Under the pieces are notes generated by a model, which saw only the letters and a program-made list of their open reading frames with translations, was not told the DNA's origin and ran no database searches. From Acidiphilium sp. 37-60-79 (GTDB lineage: Bacteria > Pseudomonadota > Alphaproteobacteria > Acetobacterales > Acetobacteraceae), in assembly GCA_002279355.1 (NCBI GenBank), contig NCBV01000011.1:1-51639 (forward strand): 51,639 nucleotides of DNA, read 5' to 3'. This document shows, one piece after another, positions 7,769-16,681 of the stretch (position 1 is the first letter of the stretch; every line of letters starts with the position of its first letter). The position numbers were made by a program, and so were the translations under genes.

Positions 7769-7954
7769 ATGAAATCCACCCCCACTGCGCGCTTTTCCGC
7801 CACCGCGTCTCGTTTGCTGCGCGATAGGCGCGGTGTGACCGCCATTGAGTATGGCTTGATCGCGGCGATGATCGCCGTTGCAATCATTGGCATTCTCGGC
7901 GCTCTTGGTGCCCAGCTCAAAGCCACGTTCCAGTCCGTCAATTCTGCGCTCTGA
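7769..7954 (+). CDS. flp: Flp-family type IVb major pilin
   Basis: A 61-residue prepilin, the structural subunit of Flp (Tad) pili used for surface attachment. A basic leader (about 19 residues, ending RDRRG) is followed by VTAIEYGLIAAMIAV, matching the Flp cleavage rule: processing after Gly, with Glu and Tyr in the mature N-terminus. The remaining ~40 residues are a hydrophobic helix and a short polar tail. ATG 7769 follows GCAGGAG with good spacing; the frame is open upstream but does not look coding. It heads the pilus locus. The 175-bp gap to cpaB contains an inverted repeat that may separate pilin expression from the assembly genes. Confidence 0.92.
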   Translation: MKSTPTARFSATASRLLRDRRGVTAIEYGLIAAMIAVAIIGILGALGAQLKATFQSVNSAL

Positions 7955-8023
7955 TCGACGCGGTGTCCGCTTGGGAACCGAGGGACACACGCTCGGTGAG
8001 CGGTTGGTGAACGCGGGCGGTCG

Positions 8024-8054
8024 TTTTTGATCGAGCCGTTGTTCTGATCAAAAA
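8024..8054 (+). terminator. Weak hairpin between flp and cpaB
   Basis: TTTTTGATC (8024-8032) is complementary to GATCAAAAA (8046-8054) around a 13-base loop. It is AT-rich and not followed by a clear T-run, so it would be at best a leaky terminator letting the pilin be made in excess of the assembly proteins. Evidence is structural only. Confidence 0.3.
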
Positions 8055-8129
8055 TGGCCGGTTTGGATGATAACGATTTGATAACTTTTTTGTGGGAAAA
8101 ATCGGCCATCATCGAGAGGTCTTCCAGTC

Positions 8130-8957
8130 ATGATCGTCAGATTAACGCTCCTTACGCTTCTGGCCATTGGTCTCGCTGGCTTTGGGACGGTTGCCTGGCT
8201 TGATCTGCATCCGGCTCGGCCGAAGCATATGGCCAGTCGACCGGTGCAGCTATTGGCCGTGGCGCATGCACTGCATGCTGGCAGCCTCATTCAACCCGCC
8301 GATCTGACGGCGGTGATCGATACCGGAAAAATTCCACCGGGCGCGGTGATCGATAGTGCTGCGGCGCGATCCGCCTATACCGGGGCGATGGTGCGCGACA
8401 CACTCGCACCGGGTGCGCTGATTAAGGCGGGGATTGTAATTCGACCGGGCGATCATGGGTTTCTGGCGGCGGTGCTGCATCCGGGCATGCGGGCCGTGTC
8501 GGTCGGTGTCGATGCTATTTCGGGAACTGCGGGGCTGATCTGGCCGGGTGATCGGGTTGATTTGATTTTGACGCAGAGCCTTGATGGGCCCGGGATCAAT
8601 CCGGGCCATCGTGTTGCTGCCGAAACCGTTCTGGCCGATGTAAGGGTTATCGCGATCGATCAGCGCTTGGTTCAGGGGGCGGATGCCAGCGGCAAGGCTC
8701 CTGCCCCGGCGCGCACTGTCACGCTCGAAGTGAGCCCTGATCAGGCCGAGCGGGTCGAAGTGGCGGCGCATCTGGGACCGTTATCGCTGGTGGTGCGCTC
8801 ATCGAGCCTGCCCGCACGTCAGCGACTAGCCATACCCGCGCCGGTCTATGGCAGTCAGGTTTCGCCGGTGCTGGCACAGCTAACGCCGGGCCCTCATCGC
8901 GGTGGCGAAATCACCGTCTATCAGGGACCCGCACAACAGATCGAGTTCCGACCATGA
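8130..8957 (+). CDS. cpaB: Flp pilus assembly protein CpaB/RcpC
   Basis: A 275-residue periplasmic pilus-assembly protein thought to support the outer-membrane secretin. An N-terminal signal or anchor helix (about residues 4-26) is followed by a SAF-like domain (VQLLAVAHALHAGSLIQPADLT...), then the CpaB core with GMRAVSVGVDAISGTAGLIWPGDRVDLIL, which is diagnostic of the family. The C-terminal third has TVTLEVSPDQAERVEVAAHLG, typical of RcpC/CpaB. It is followed after 36 bp by cpaE. In most Tad loci a secretin gene (cpaC/rcpA) comes next; here there is no room for one. Confidence 0.9.
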   Translation: MIVRLTLLTLLAIGLAGFGTVAWLDLHPARPKHMASRPVQLLAVAHALHAGSLIQPADLTAVIDTGKIPPGAVIDSAAARSAYTGAMVRDTLAPGALIKAGIVIRPGDHGFLAAVLHPGMRAVSVGVDAISGTAGLIWPGDRVDLILTQSLDGPGINPGHRVAAETVLADVRVIAIDQRLVQGADASGKAPAPARTVTLEVSPDQAERVEVAAHLGPLSLVVRSSSLPARQRLAIPAPVYGSQVSPVLAQLTPGPHRGGEITVYQGPAQQIEFRP

Positions 8958-8993
8958 TCACTCGGCGCGTTTTGAGTTGGAGGGCTGCCGATT

Positions 8994-10178
8994 ATGAATA
9001 AATTATCCGACCGACCATCGATGTCGTTGAAAGACCCGACCTCAATAGTTGAGCGTGAGAAATTCCTCGGCTTCGTTAGCGACCAGAACTCTCTCGCCTG
9101 TATCAGAACCGTGCTGAGCCATCCTGCGATCGGGCCGATGCGGGTGAAATTGAGCTCATTCGAGGAAACGCTAGCGGCTCTCGGTGCCATGCGGTCACCG
9201 CGCACCGTGCTGGTTGATATATCGGGTGAGGATCAGCCGCTGAGCGCCTTGATGCGGCTTGAGCAGGTGATTGAACCGGGCACACGCGTACTTGTGACCG
9301 GGGATGTCCACAGCGTAGCATTTTACCGCACCTTGACCCGAAATCTGGGCATCCGAGAATATCTCCCAAAACCTCTTGACCCTGCGCAATTGGCCCGTGA
9401 TTTGCTGCCGTGGGCAACGGGGGATGAGCCTCGGGTTGAGGCTCATCGGGGTGGGTCATTGATCGCCGTGCGTGGTCTTGCTGGCGGGGTCGGCGCTTCA
9501 ACAGTTGCGGCGAATCTTGCATGGTTGATCGGCGTGGAAACCCGACGCCACACAGTTTTGCTGGATGGTGACCTGCTTGCCGGCTCGGCGGCGCTCGCTG
9601 CTAACGTCGCGCCAAGTTCGGGTTTGCGCAGCGCCCTTGAAACGCCTGACCGGATCGACCCGCTCTTGATCGAGCGGTCGGCGCAGGCCGCCTCGGATCG
9701 GCTGCATGTTTTGGCCGCCGAAGAGCCCTATACGGAAAAATGGAGCTATCACCCTGGCGCGGGGCGTGCGTTGGTCGAAGCTTTGCGTCAGCGTTATAAT
9801 TTTATTATTGCAGACTTACCTTGTCGGGTATTTGGGTTTGCTGCTGAATTGCTCGGCTTGGCCAATCAAAGCGTGTTCGTCACTGACCTATCGCCCCGCA
9901 GCGTGAGCGCCATGCAAGCGGTGTTGACCGATGACCAGGCCCGCAGTGCCGCGACCCATGTTGCCTTTATCCGACGGCCTCATCAGCGCGTGAGCCGCGC
10001 CAGCATTGAAAATGCACTGCCCATCGGTCTCGGTCGCGCTTTGATCGATTGGGACAAGTCAGTGCGGATTGCGAGTGATCTGGGAAGCTTCGCCAGCGCA
10101 AAAAAAGGCCCGTTTCGCACTGCCATGCTCGATTTGGTCAAGAGCGTCGGCGCCATCATGGAGACAAACCCCTTATGA
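8994..10178 (+). CDS. cpaE: Flp pilus localization ATPase-like protein CpaE/TadZ
   Basis: A 394-residue protein that in the Tad system places the pilus machine at its cellular site. The first ~140 residues look like an atypical receiver domain. From about residue 155 a ParA/MinD-like domain starts with GGVGASTVAANLAWL, a deviant P-loop in which the usual Lys before Ser/Thr is Ala, as commonly seen in TadZ/CpaE. It continues with TVLLDGDLLAGSAALA and NFIIADLPCRVFG. GGAGG at 8979-8983 supports ATG 8994. The stop overlaps the cpaF start by 4 bp (ATGA), indicating translational coupling. Confidence 0.88.
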   Translation: MNKLSDRPSMSLKDPTSIVEREKFLGFVSDQNSLACIRTVLSHPAIGPMRVKLSSFEETLAALGAMRSPRTVLVDISGEDQPLSALMRLEQVIEPGTRVLVTGDVHSVAFYRTLTRNLGIREYLPKPLDPAQLARDLLPWATGDEPRVEAHRGGSLIAVRGLAGGVGASTVAANLAWLIGVETRRHTVLLDGDLLAGSAALAANVAPSSGLRSALETPDRIDPLLIERSAQAASDRLHVLAAEEPYTEKWSYHPGAGRALVEALRQRYNFIIADLPCRVFGFAAELLGLANQSVFVTDLSPRSVSAMQAVLTDDQARSAATHVAFIRRPHQRVSRASIENALPIGLGRALIDWDKSVRIASDLGSFASAKKGPFRTAMLDLVKSVGAIMETNPL

Positions 10179-11536
10179 GCAGCACCGCCCACGTGTTTGG
10201 CCGTCGCACGGAACAAGAGGTCGCACCCATTATTGAACCGCAGGGCGATCTCGGCCGGGCGCAGCGCGAGACCAATACAAGTCACCTTCGTGGGCTCTGC
10301 CTGACGAAAATCGATGCAGCCAGCCTTGCCAATTTGCCGAATGCCCGCATTGAAGCCACGATCGAGCAAATCCTGACGGAACTCGCCACCGAGCATCGCA
10401 TTCAGCTCAATGCGCGCGAACAACGCCAACTTGCCATTGAACTGGTTGATGACATGATCGGCCTCGGCCCGCTGGAATCGCTTCTGGCGGACGACAGCAT
10501 CACCGATATTATGGTTAATGGCCATGACCGGATCTTTGTCGAGCGTAGTGGCAAACTTGAACAGGTGGATATTCGGTTTCGGGATAATGTACATGCAACA
10601 AATATTGCTCAGCGGATTGCTTCTACTGTCGGGCGGCGCGTTGATGAAGCAAGCCCGATGGTGGATGCGCGGCTGAAAGATGGATCGCGCGTCAATATCG
10701 TGTTGCCGCCGCTCGCGATTGATGGACCTTGTCTCTCGATCCGTAAATTTGCCAAAAAATCAATCGATTTTAAGAGGCTGGTGCAATTCGGCACGATGAC
10801 CACGCCGATCGCGCGGCTGCTTGAAATCGCGGCGCGCTGCCGATTGAATGTGGTCATCTCTGGCGGAACCGGCTCGGGTAAAACCACTTTAATGAATGCG
10901 ATGAGCCGTTTCATTGAAACCCATGAGCGCATTGTAACGGTTGAAGACGCCGCAGAATTGCAACTGCAGCAGCCACATGTAGTGCGGCTCGAAACCAGAC
11001 CACAGAATCTCGAAGGACGGGGTGAGATCAATCAGCGCGATTTGGTGCGCAATGCGCTGCGCATGCGTCCTGATCGGATCATCATCGGCGAAGTTCGTGG
11101 CACGGAAGCCTTTGACATGCTGCAAGCGATGAATACCGGCCATGACGGCTCGATGTCGACGATCCATGCGAATAACACCCGCGATGCGCTGGCGCGTATC
11201 GAAAACATGGTCCAAATGGCCAGTATGGGGCTCACGCTGCGGGCAATCCGCCAACAGGTTGTCTCCGCCGTCGATCTGTTCGTGCAGGTTGAGCGCCAAC
11301 GCGACGGGGTGCGCCGCCTGGTTCAAATCACTGAAGTCGCCGGTATCGAAGAAGAGACGGTTCTGCTCAATGATATCGTGAAAGCGGAAATACTCGGCGA
11401 AGATGCGTCTGGTAAGCTTACATCGCGTTATGTCATCGGTGCTGGCCGCCCGTGTTTTCAGGAGCAACTGACCTATTTTGGCCTGCTGCGCAGTTGGACC
11501 ACCGCCATTGAAGAGGCGCAGCGGGGGGCGCCATGA
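10175..11536 (+). CDS. cpaF: Flp pilus assembly ATPase CpaF/TadA
   Basis: Hexameric secretion ATPase that powers pilin assembly at the inner membrane. The 453-residue protein has the N-terminal helical domain ([20 protein letters not shown]), a Walker A motif [12 protein letters not shown] at about residue 230, Asp box and Walker B region ([20 protein letters not shown]) and the His box [12 protein letters not shown], all intact. It overlaps cpaE and tadB by 4 bp at each end, so the run is one coupled operon. Start ATG 10175 is the only one compatible with the coupling. Confidence 0.95.
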   Translation: MSSTAHVFGRRTEQEVAPIIEPQGDLGRAQRETNTSHLRGLCLTKIDAASLANLPNARIEATIEQILTELATEHRIQLNAREQRQLAIELVDDMIGLGPLESLLADDSITDIMVNGHDRIFVERSGKLEQVDIRFRDNVHATNIAQRIASTVGRRVDEASPMVDARLKDGSRVNIVLPPLAIDGPCLSIRKFAKKSIDFKRLVQFGTMTTPIARLLEIAARCRLNVVISGGTGSGKTTLMNAMSRFIETHERIVTVEDAAELQLQQPHVVRLETRPQNLEGRGEINQRDLVRNALRMRPDRIIIGEVRGTEAFDMLQAMNTGHDGSMSTIHANNTRDALARIENMVQMASMGLTLRAIRQQVVSAVDLFVQVERQRDGVRRLVQITEVAGIEEETVLLNDIVKAEILGEDASGKLTSRYVIGAGRPCFQEQLTYFGLLRSWTTAIEEAQRGAP

Positions 11537-12477
11537 TTTCGCTCCTGCTCCTTGGCGGTTTGCTATTTTTGGTGATCTTCATCGTCGCGTTCAAGCAAAC
11601 ACTGCGCTTGAACCAGCAACAAACGCGCTATGCAGGCAGGGTTGCGCGCGTTACCCTCGGCGGCAACCCCCATTCGATGGACCAACGCGCCCGCAAAACC
11701 TCGCTCGATGATTGGCTTCAATCGGGTCTATTGGGCCGGTTGCTCGGCCTCAAATCGGGTGGATTGCCAATCGCACGCGCACGGCTGCCGATCTTGGTGA
11801 CCAGCGCCCTGGTTATCGCTCTCATCACCACCGAATTGCTGCGGCTCTTAATTGGCGGTCCAGTCATTATTATTTACCCAATACTAGTCGTATTTTTGAT
11901 TCGATTTATACTTGGCTATTTTCGAAAAAAACGGACGACCCTGCTCTTGTCGCAATTTCCCGATGCCTTGGCGACGATTGTGCGATGTATTCGCTCGGGT
12001 ATTCCCATCCAAGGCGCATTGCGGATCGTCGGGCGCGATTTGCCCGAGCCAACGGCGGGCGAGTTCAGCGATATTGCCAATCGTCTGGCGATCGGCGTGA
12101 CCCTCGAAGAGGCGCTGCGGGCGATCAGCGAGCGCAACGGCATCGCGGAATATAAATTCTTTGCCGCCGCCCTCGGTTTGCAATCGCGCACGGGCGGCGC
12201 GCTCGCTCAAACACTCGAAACGCTCGCCAATGTTGTGCATAAACGGATCGCCGCCAAAGCGCGCGCTTATGCGCTGGCCTCAGAGGCACGCACCAGCGCT
12301 CTGATCCTTGGCTGCCTGCCAGTTTTCACCGGTATTGCGGTAGCGTTGTTAGATCCGAAATATATGGCGCCGTTTGTTACCTCAGTTGCTGGCAAACATT
12401 TGTTATTATTTGCCGTTGGTTTGCTCTGTTTCGGCTTTTTAGTGATGAAAAATATCATTTCTCGGAGCCTGTCATGA
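11533..12477 (+). CDS. tadB: Flp pilus inner-membrane platform protein TadB
   Basis: A 314-residue member of the type II secretion F family that forms the inner-membrane platform with TadC. There is one N-terminal helix (residues ~2-20), a helix pair at ~75-115, a cytoplasmic T2SSF domain (QFPDALATIVRCIRSGIPIQGALR, TLEEALRAISERNGI) and two C-terminal helices. The start overlaps the cpaF stop by ATGA and the stop overlaps tadC, consistent with stoichiometric synthesis of the two platform proteins. Confidence 0.9.
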   Translation: MISLLLLGGLLFLVIFIVAFKQTLRLNQQQTRYAGRVARVTLGGNPHSMDQRARKTSLDDWLQSGLLGRLLGLKSGGLPIARARLPILVTSALVIALITTELLRLLIGGPVIIIYPILVVFLIRFILGYFRKKRTTLLLSQFPDALATIVRCIRSGIPIQGALRIVGRDLPEPTAGEFSDIANRLAIGVTLEEALRAISERNGIAEYKFFAAALGLQSRTGGALAQTLETLANVVHKRIAAKARAYALASEARTSALILGCLPVFTGIAVALLDPKYMAPFVTSVAGKHLLLFAVGLLCFGFLVMKNIISRSLS

Positions 12478-13394
12478 TGAACTTCATCGCCCTCGCTGTG
12501 GTATTTGTTGGCGTGATCACGATGGGATTCGTATTTTATGCTAATTTTGAATTTGACCAAGCGCTGCGCGGGCGAATCCTTCGCGTCTCGCAGCCGCAGA
12601 TGGCACGCATAGAAGGTCCGCAACATAATATTTTTGTGTCATTATGCATTTTTATTGGATTTTTTATTGTTCGAAGTGGATTGCTTAGTTTCCGCACCAT
12701 TGATGAAACGCGCCATACCCTGCGCAGTGCTGGCCTGCGGAGCGATATTGCCTTGGGGTTGTTCGTCGGGATCAAGACGGTCCTGTGGGTGGGGCTGTTT
12801 TTGATGGGTCTGAGCCTGGCTCGGTTAGCGGGGCTCGGCTTGGTGGCGACGATCGGCATCTCGGCGGTCGCCGGTATTATTGGTCTGCTGCTTCCCGATT
12901 TCGTGCTGAAATTTCGCCGAAATCGGTTCCTGAAACGGCTTGAGGCGGGTCTTGCCGAAGCGTTGGATATGTTGGTGATTTGTTCGGATGCGGGGCTGAG
13001 CCTCGAAGCGGGGCTGACCCGTGTTGCCGCCGATATCGAAGCGACCCATTCGGCGGTGGCCGAGGAATTCAAAATCACCAATGGCGAATTACGGATGACG
13101 GATAATGCCAGTGAGGCTTTACTCAATCTCGGCAATCGAACCGGGCTCGATAGTCTCAAGCGCCTCGGTTCAACCCTAGTGCAAACAATTCAATATGGCA
13201 CGCCGATCACCCAGGCACTGCGCACCCTTAGTAGCGAGTTGCGCGAAGAGCAGTTGACGCGCTTTGAAGAACGCGCAGCACGATTGCCGGTGCTGCTCAC
13301 CGTGCCAATGATCCTGTTCATTTTGCCCTGCGTGTTCATCATTGTCGGCGGCCCGGCCGGACTCACGCTGATGGCGACGATCCACCACCATTAG
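12474..13394 (+). CDS. tadC: Flp pilus inner-membrane platform protein TadC
   Basis: The second T2SSF-family platform protein, 306 residues. Helices lie at about 4-24, 57-76, 97-140 and 275-300. The cytoplasmic domain (RLEAGLAEALDMLVICSDAGLSLEAGLTRVA) and the conserved C-terminal PVLLTVPMILFILPCVFIIVGGPA identify TadC. It is the last gene of the pilus run: no TadD, TadE/F/G pseudopilins, secretin or prepilin peptidase follow. Its last 32 bp overlap the end of the convergent DUF2889 gene. Confidence 0.9.
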   Translation: MMNFIALAVVFVGVITMGFVFYANFEFDQALRGRILRVSQPQMARIEGPQHNIFVSLCIFIGFFIVRSGLLSFRTIDETRHTLRSAGLRSDIALGLFVGIKTVLWVGLFLMGLSLARLAGLGLVATIGISAVAGIIGLLLPDFVLKFRRNRFLKRLEAGLAEALDMLVICSDAGLSLEAGLTRVAADIEATHSAVAEEFKITNGELRMTDNASEALLNLGNRTGLDSLKRLGSTLVQTIQYGTPITQALRTLSSELREEQLTRFEERAARLPVLLTVPMILFILPCVFIIVGGPAGLTLMATIHHH

Positions 13395-13971
13395 CTTCGG
13401 CGGCAAGAGCCGCGCGCTCGCGCGTTTCCTGCACCAAGGGACCATCTTCGGCGTAGGCAAAGCAGGTATTGACCAAAAATGACGGCACTTTCCAATCAAT
13501 CCGCTCCGCCGTGCCCTCGCGCGCTGCTTTATGGGCGCGCACGCTGAACATGGTTTGAATGGCGACGGTCGCCACCTGCTGCAAAAGCTCGCGCAAATGC
13601 GTGCAGCCGGCTGGGCCGCCGAGCCGTTCAGTGGCCCCTTTCAAAAAGCCTTTGCCAATGGTCAATCCGGCAAGACGGGCGAAATTGGGGGCTACACCCG
13701 GGCAAACATGATGCGGGGTGTAATCCATCGTCGCCTCGGCGCTGATCACACAGAGCGACTGATCGATGGTGACGCGCAAGCCCATGCCATGCAACGCCTC
13801 GCCCGCACCAATCCGGCCGCGATCATGATTGCCGAAACTATAGGTTTTCGTATCGGTCAGACGCGCCTCGATATCAATCAATCCATCCGCACGTAAAAAG
13901 CCGCGAATAGCGATATCCCGCAAATGCAATAGGTCTCGTTGGGCGGGAGGGCTCAAGGGCATTAGCGTCAT
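13363..13971 (-). CDS. DUF2889 domain protein
   Basis: A 202-residue soluble protein whose pattern (IRGFLRADGLIDIEARLTDTK, GEALHGMGLRVTID, MDYTPHHVCPGVAPNFARLAG, GCTHLRELLQ) matches the DUF2889 family, found in many proteobacteria without a known function. There is no signal peptide or membrane segment. Conserved Cys and His residues (PHHVCPG, GCTHL) hint at metal binding or catalysis, but this is inference. It is convergent with tadC and shares 32 bp with its 3' end, so the two transcripts would be antisense at their ends. The coding end in Ala/Gly/Ser-rich sequence suggests the overlap arose by stop-codon drift. Confidence 0.75.
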   Translation of the reverse strand: MTLMPLSPPAQRDLLHLRDIAIRGFLRADGLIDIEARLTDTKTYSFGNHDRGRIGAGEALHGMGLRVTIDQSLCVISAEATMDYTPHHVCPGVAPNFARLAGLTIGKGFLKGATERLGGPAGCTHLRELLQQVATVAIQTMFSVRAHKAAREGTAERIDWKVPSFLVNTCFAYAEDGPLVQETRERAALAAEANGGGSSPSA

Positions 13972-14147
13972 CTTTCAAGGTACGGGTTTAACCATTAGGT
14001 GAACGTCCCATCCTTAAGCCATGCTCGAGCGTGCAGTGCAACGCCACAGCGCATAGCAGGTGCCGCAAAGCGTCGCTGCGAGTGCAATTGCCACTGGACG
14101 CCTGAATCTGTCACATAATCTGTCCTTTCAACAACAGGCATCACCTC

Positions 14148-15569
14148 ATGGAGTATACCCACCAGCAGCGGCGCACCGTTATTATCGCAATTCTGCTGTG
14201 CATTCTGCTCGCGGCCCTCGATCAGACGGTGGTGGTACCCGCCGTTCCCGCGATTGCCTCCGATTTGCATAGTTTTGGTGATTTATCCTGGGTGGTCACC
14301 GCCTATTTGCTGACCTCGACCGCGACGACGCCGCTCTATGGCCGCTTGTCCGACCAGTTTGGCCGCCGCCGCACGCTGATCCCCGCCATCGTGGTGTTCG
14401 TGATCGCGGCGTTGCTTTGCGCGGTGGCGCAAAATCTTGGCGAATTGATTGCCGCACGGGCGCTGCAAGGGATTGGCGGCGGCGGTTTGCTGGCGATTTC
14501 GCAGGCGGCGGTGGCGGATGTGGTGTCGCCGCGTGAGCGGGGCAAATATCAGGGATGGCTTGCGGGCACGTGGGGCGTTGCATCGACCGCGGGTCCCGTG
14601 ATTGGCGGCTATGTGACCGATCATTTGTCCTGGCGCTGGATTTTTTGGTTTAATCTGCCGCTCGGCATCGGCGCGTTGATCCTGAGCCAGCGCGGCCTGC
14701 GGCTGTTGCGCGAACGGACGCATGGCGGACGGATCGATTTCGCGGGTGCGGGCCTGCTCACCGGCGCGGTCGCGGCTTGGCTGGTGGGCCTGTCATGGGG
14801 CGGTCATCGCTATGCTTGGCTATCCTGGCCGGTTTTGCTGATGTTCGGGCTTGGCTTGCTCGCCGTTGCGGCGCTGTGGCGCTGGGAGCAGCGTGCCGCC
14901 AACCCGTTGCTGCCGATGCGCCTGTTCGCCGATCCGTCATTCAACCGCCTGGTCGCGATCGGGTTTCTGACCGCTTTGGTGATGTTCATCGCGATCTTTA
15001 CCCTGCCGCTGTTTTTCCAACTGATCCGCCATGCCAACGCCGCGCAATCGGGCTGGGACATCATGCCCTTCCTCGTCGCGACCACGCTGGGTGCTTATGC
15101 GGCGGGACAATGGGCGCGGCGCAGCGGGCGCACGCGATTTTTACTGATCGGTGGCCTTGCCACCACGGCGCTCGGCTATAGTATATTGGCATTGTTGCCC
15201 GGTGCAACGCCAACCTTGCTCATCGTGACGATTTGCTTCGTGTTCGGCACTGGCATTGGCTTCGTGCTGCCCTCCTCGCTGGTGGCGGTGCAAAACACGG
15301 CCCCGCGCACCGATATTGGCGCCGCGACGGCCACCTTGCTGTTGTTGCGCGCCATGGGCGGCGCGTTTGGGGCAACCATGGCCGGCACGATTATGTCATC
15401 AAGGTTGAGCCACGGGACGGCCGCGCATGCCGCCATTCTGGACGGGTTTCATCTGACATTCGGCCTCGCTGGAGGCTTTGCACTATTGGCTCTGCTGCTT
15501 TGCCTTGGCGTTGCCGATGTGACGCTCCGCGATCAAATCGAGCCGGACGCCGAAACGATTGGCCATTAA
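14148..15569 (+). CDS. MFS multidrug exporter, DHA2 (EmrB/QacA) family
   Basis: A 473-residue proton-driven exporter with about 14 hydrophobic segments. Family marks are the N-terminal [21 protein letters not shown] (motif D1), [11 protein letters not shown] (motif A in loop 2-3), [18 protein letters not shown] (motif B) and [27 protein letters not shown] (motif C and following). Substrate cannot be read from sequence. It stands alone, diverging from the DUF2889 gene across 176 bp, with no TetR/MarR regulator beside it and only a weak ribosome site at ATG 14148. Confidence 0.88.
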   Translation: MEYTHQQRRTVIIAILLCILLAALDQTVVVPAVPAIASDLHSFGDLSWVVTAYLLTSTATTPLYGRLSDQFGRRRTLIPAIVVFVIAALLCAVAQNLGELIAARALQGIGGGGLLAISQAAVADVVSPRERGKYQGWLAGTWGVASTAGPVIGGYVTDHLSWRWIFWFNLPLGIGALILSQRGLRLLRERTHGGRIDFAGAGLLTGAVAAWLVGLSWGGHRYAWLSWPVLLMFGLGLLAVAALWRWEQRAANPLLPMRLFADPSFNRLVAIGFLTALVMFIAIFTLPLFFQLIRHANAAQSGWDIMPFLVATTLGAYAAGQWARRSGRTRFLLIGGLATTALGYSILALLPGATPTLLIVTICFVFGTGIGFVLPSSLVAVQNTAPRTDIGAATATLLLLRAMGGAFGATMAGTIMSSRLSHGTAAHAAILDGFHLTFGLAGGFALLALLLCLGVADVTLRDQIEPDAETIGH

Positions 15570-15630
15570 GGTCGGTTGCTTGGTCATCAAATCGGCGTGC
15601 CGAAGCAACCAGCGCCGCAAACCGCACGCA

Positions 15631-15661
<31 letters not shown>

Positions 15662-15791
15662 TCGAATGATCATTATTTATAGGTAATGTCATGACTTTAC
15701 CGAAACAATGAGATCCAGCCCTAAGCGACCCACGCAGAGGATCGCTCGATGCGCCGTGGTTCCGCGCGTTGCGGACGGGCGTCATTCATTG

Positions 15792-16088
15792 CTAACCCTT
15801 TCGGATCACCAATACCGAACTGCCATCATCCAAATCGATCCGATCTAACACATCATGCCCCTGATCGGACGCGGCACGTGGCACATTAGACAGTGGCTCT
15901 GCCCCAAGTAATCGAACCAGCAATATTTGACCGGTCTCCATGACATCAAGCGCAAGTCTGGTGCGCACATAGGTCATTGGGCATGTCTCGGCGGTAATAT
16001 CGATCGCACGGTCATGCGTCGGCAGGCTGGATCGCGCCTCAATTTCGGAAGAATCATTTATTTTACTTGAACGAATCGAATTCATCAT
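15792..16088 (-). CDS. TusA/SirA-family sulfur-carrier-like protein
   Basis: A 98-residue protein. From about residue 28 it matches the TusA fold: ITAETCPMTYVRTRLALDVMETGQILLVRLLG. The Cys at about residue 36 corresponds to the persulfide-carrying Cys, but the usual CPxP is CPMT here, as in a TusA-like subgroup of alphaproteobacteria, so sulfur transfer is plausible rather than certain. The first ~25 residues are polar and unlike the family; a later start may be used, but no better ribosome site is visible. It diverges from mucR, with about 150 bp between the starts. Confidence 0.75.
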   Translation of the reverse strand: MMNSIRSSKINDSSEIEARSSLPTHDRAIDITAETCPMTYVRTRLALDVMETGQILLVRLLGAEPLSNVPRAASDQGHDVLDRIDLDDGSSVLVIRKG

Positions 16089-16240
16089 CGATCAACCTAT
16101 TATCATCATTTCGCGCTCTATACTCAATAGCTCAAACATTGACACAAACTATACCGTCCGAGGTGCTTGCGCCGCGCCAATGTTTGTGTCTATGCACCAT
16201 GGCTATTCACATTCCTTATATCAATATCGAAGGACCGACT

Positions 16241-16678
16241 ATGTCGCAAGAACCCGAAAACGCGCAGCTTCTTCATCTGACTGCGCAAATTATTTCCGCT
16301 CACGTCTCGCACAACTCTGTGCCGTCCGAGGCACTTGGTGGATTGATCCGTGAAGTCTATCGCAGCCTCGCTGGCGAACCCACGGCGGAAGCTAAAGCAG
16401 CGCAACGTCCGGAGCCGGCCGTTAATCCGGCGAAATCTGTATTCCCTGATTATATCATTTGCCTTGAAGACGGCAAAAAGCTGAAAATGCTGCGTCGTCA
16501 TTTGAAGTCGGCTTATGGCATGACGCCTGAGCAATATCGCGAGCGTTGGAATTTGCGCACCGACTACCCGATGGTCGCACCGAATTACGCGCAACAGCGC
16601 TCGAACCTTGCCAAGAAAATCGGTCTCGGCACCAAGCCGGCGGCCGCTGTGGCGCCGACCAAGTCACGCCGGAAATAA
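16241..16678 (+). CDS. mucR: MucR/Ros-family transcriptional regulator
   Basis: A 145-residue DNA-binding regulator of the alphaproteobacterial MucR/Ros group, which silence or tune surface polysaccharide, motility and virulence genes and often their own promoter. The N-terminal half is the oligomerization region (LTAQIISAHVSHNSVPSEALGGLIREVY). The C-terminal half holds the zinc-finger-derived domain: YIICLEDGKKLKMLRRHL, then YGMTPEQYRERWNL and YPMVAPNYAQQRSNLAKKIGLG. ATG 16241 follows AAGGA at 16230-16234; the frame is open 174 bp further upstream but that part is not family sequence. MucR control of the nearby pilus locus is possible, since surface structures are frequent targets, but is not shown here. 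Confidence 0.92.
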   Translation: MSQEPENAQLLHLTAQIISAHVSHNSVPSEALGGLIREVYRSLAGEPTAEAKAAQRPEPAVNPAKSVFPDYIICLEDGKKLKMLRRHLKSAYGMTPEQYRERWNLRTDYPMVAPNYAQQRSNLAKKIGLGTKPAAAVAPTKSRRK

Positions 16679-16681
16679 TCT

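Noticed and set aside
16067-16240. A 58-residue N-terminal extension of MucR in the same open frame
   Set aside because: The region overlaps the divergent TusA-like start, lacks homology to MucR, and ATG 16241 has a good ribosome site.
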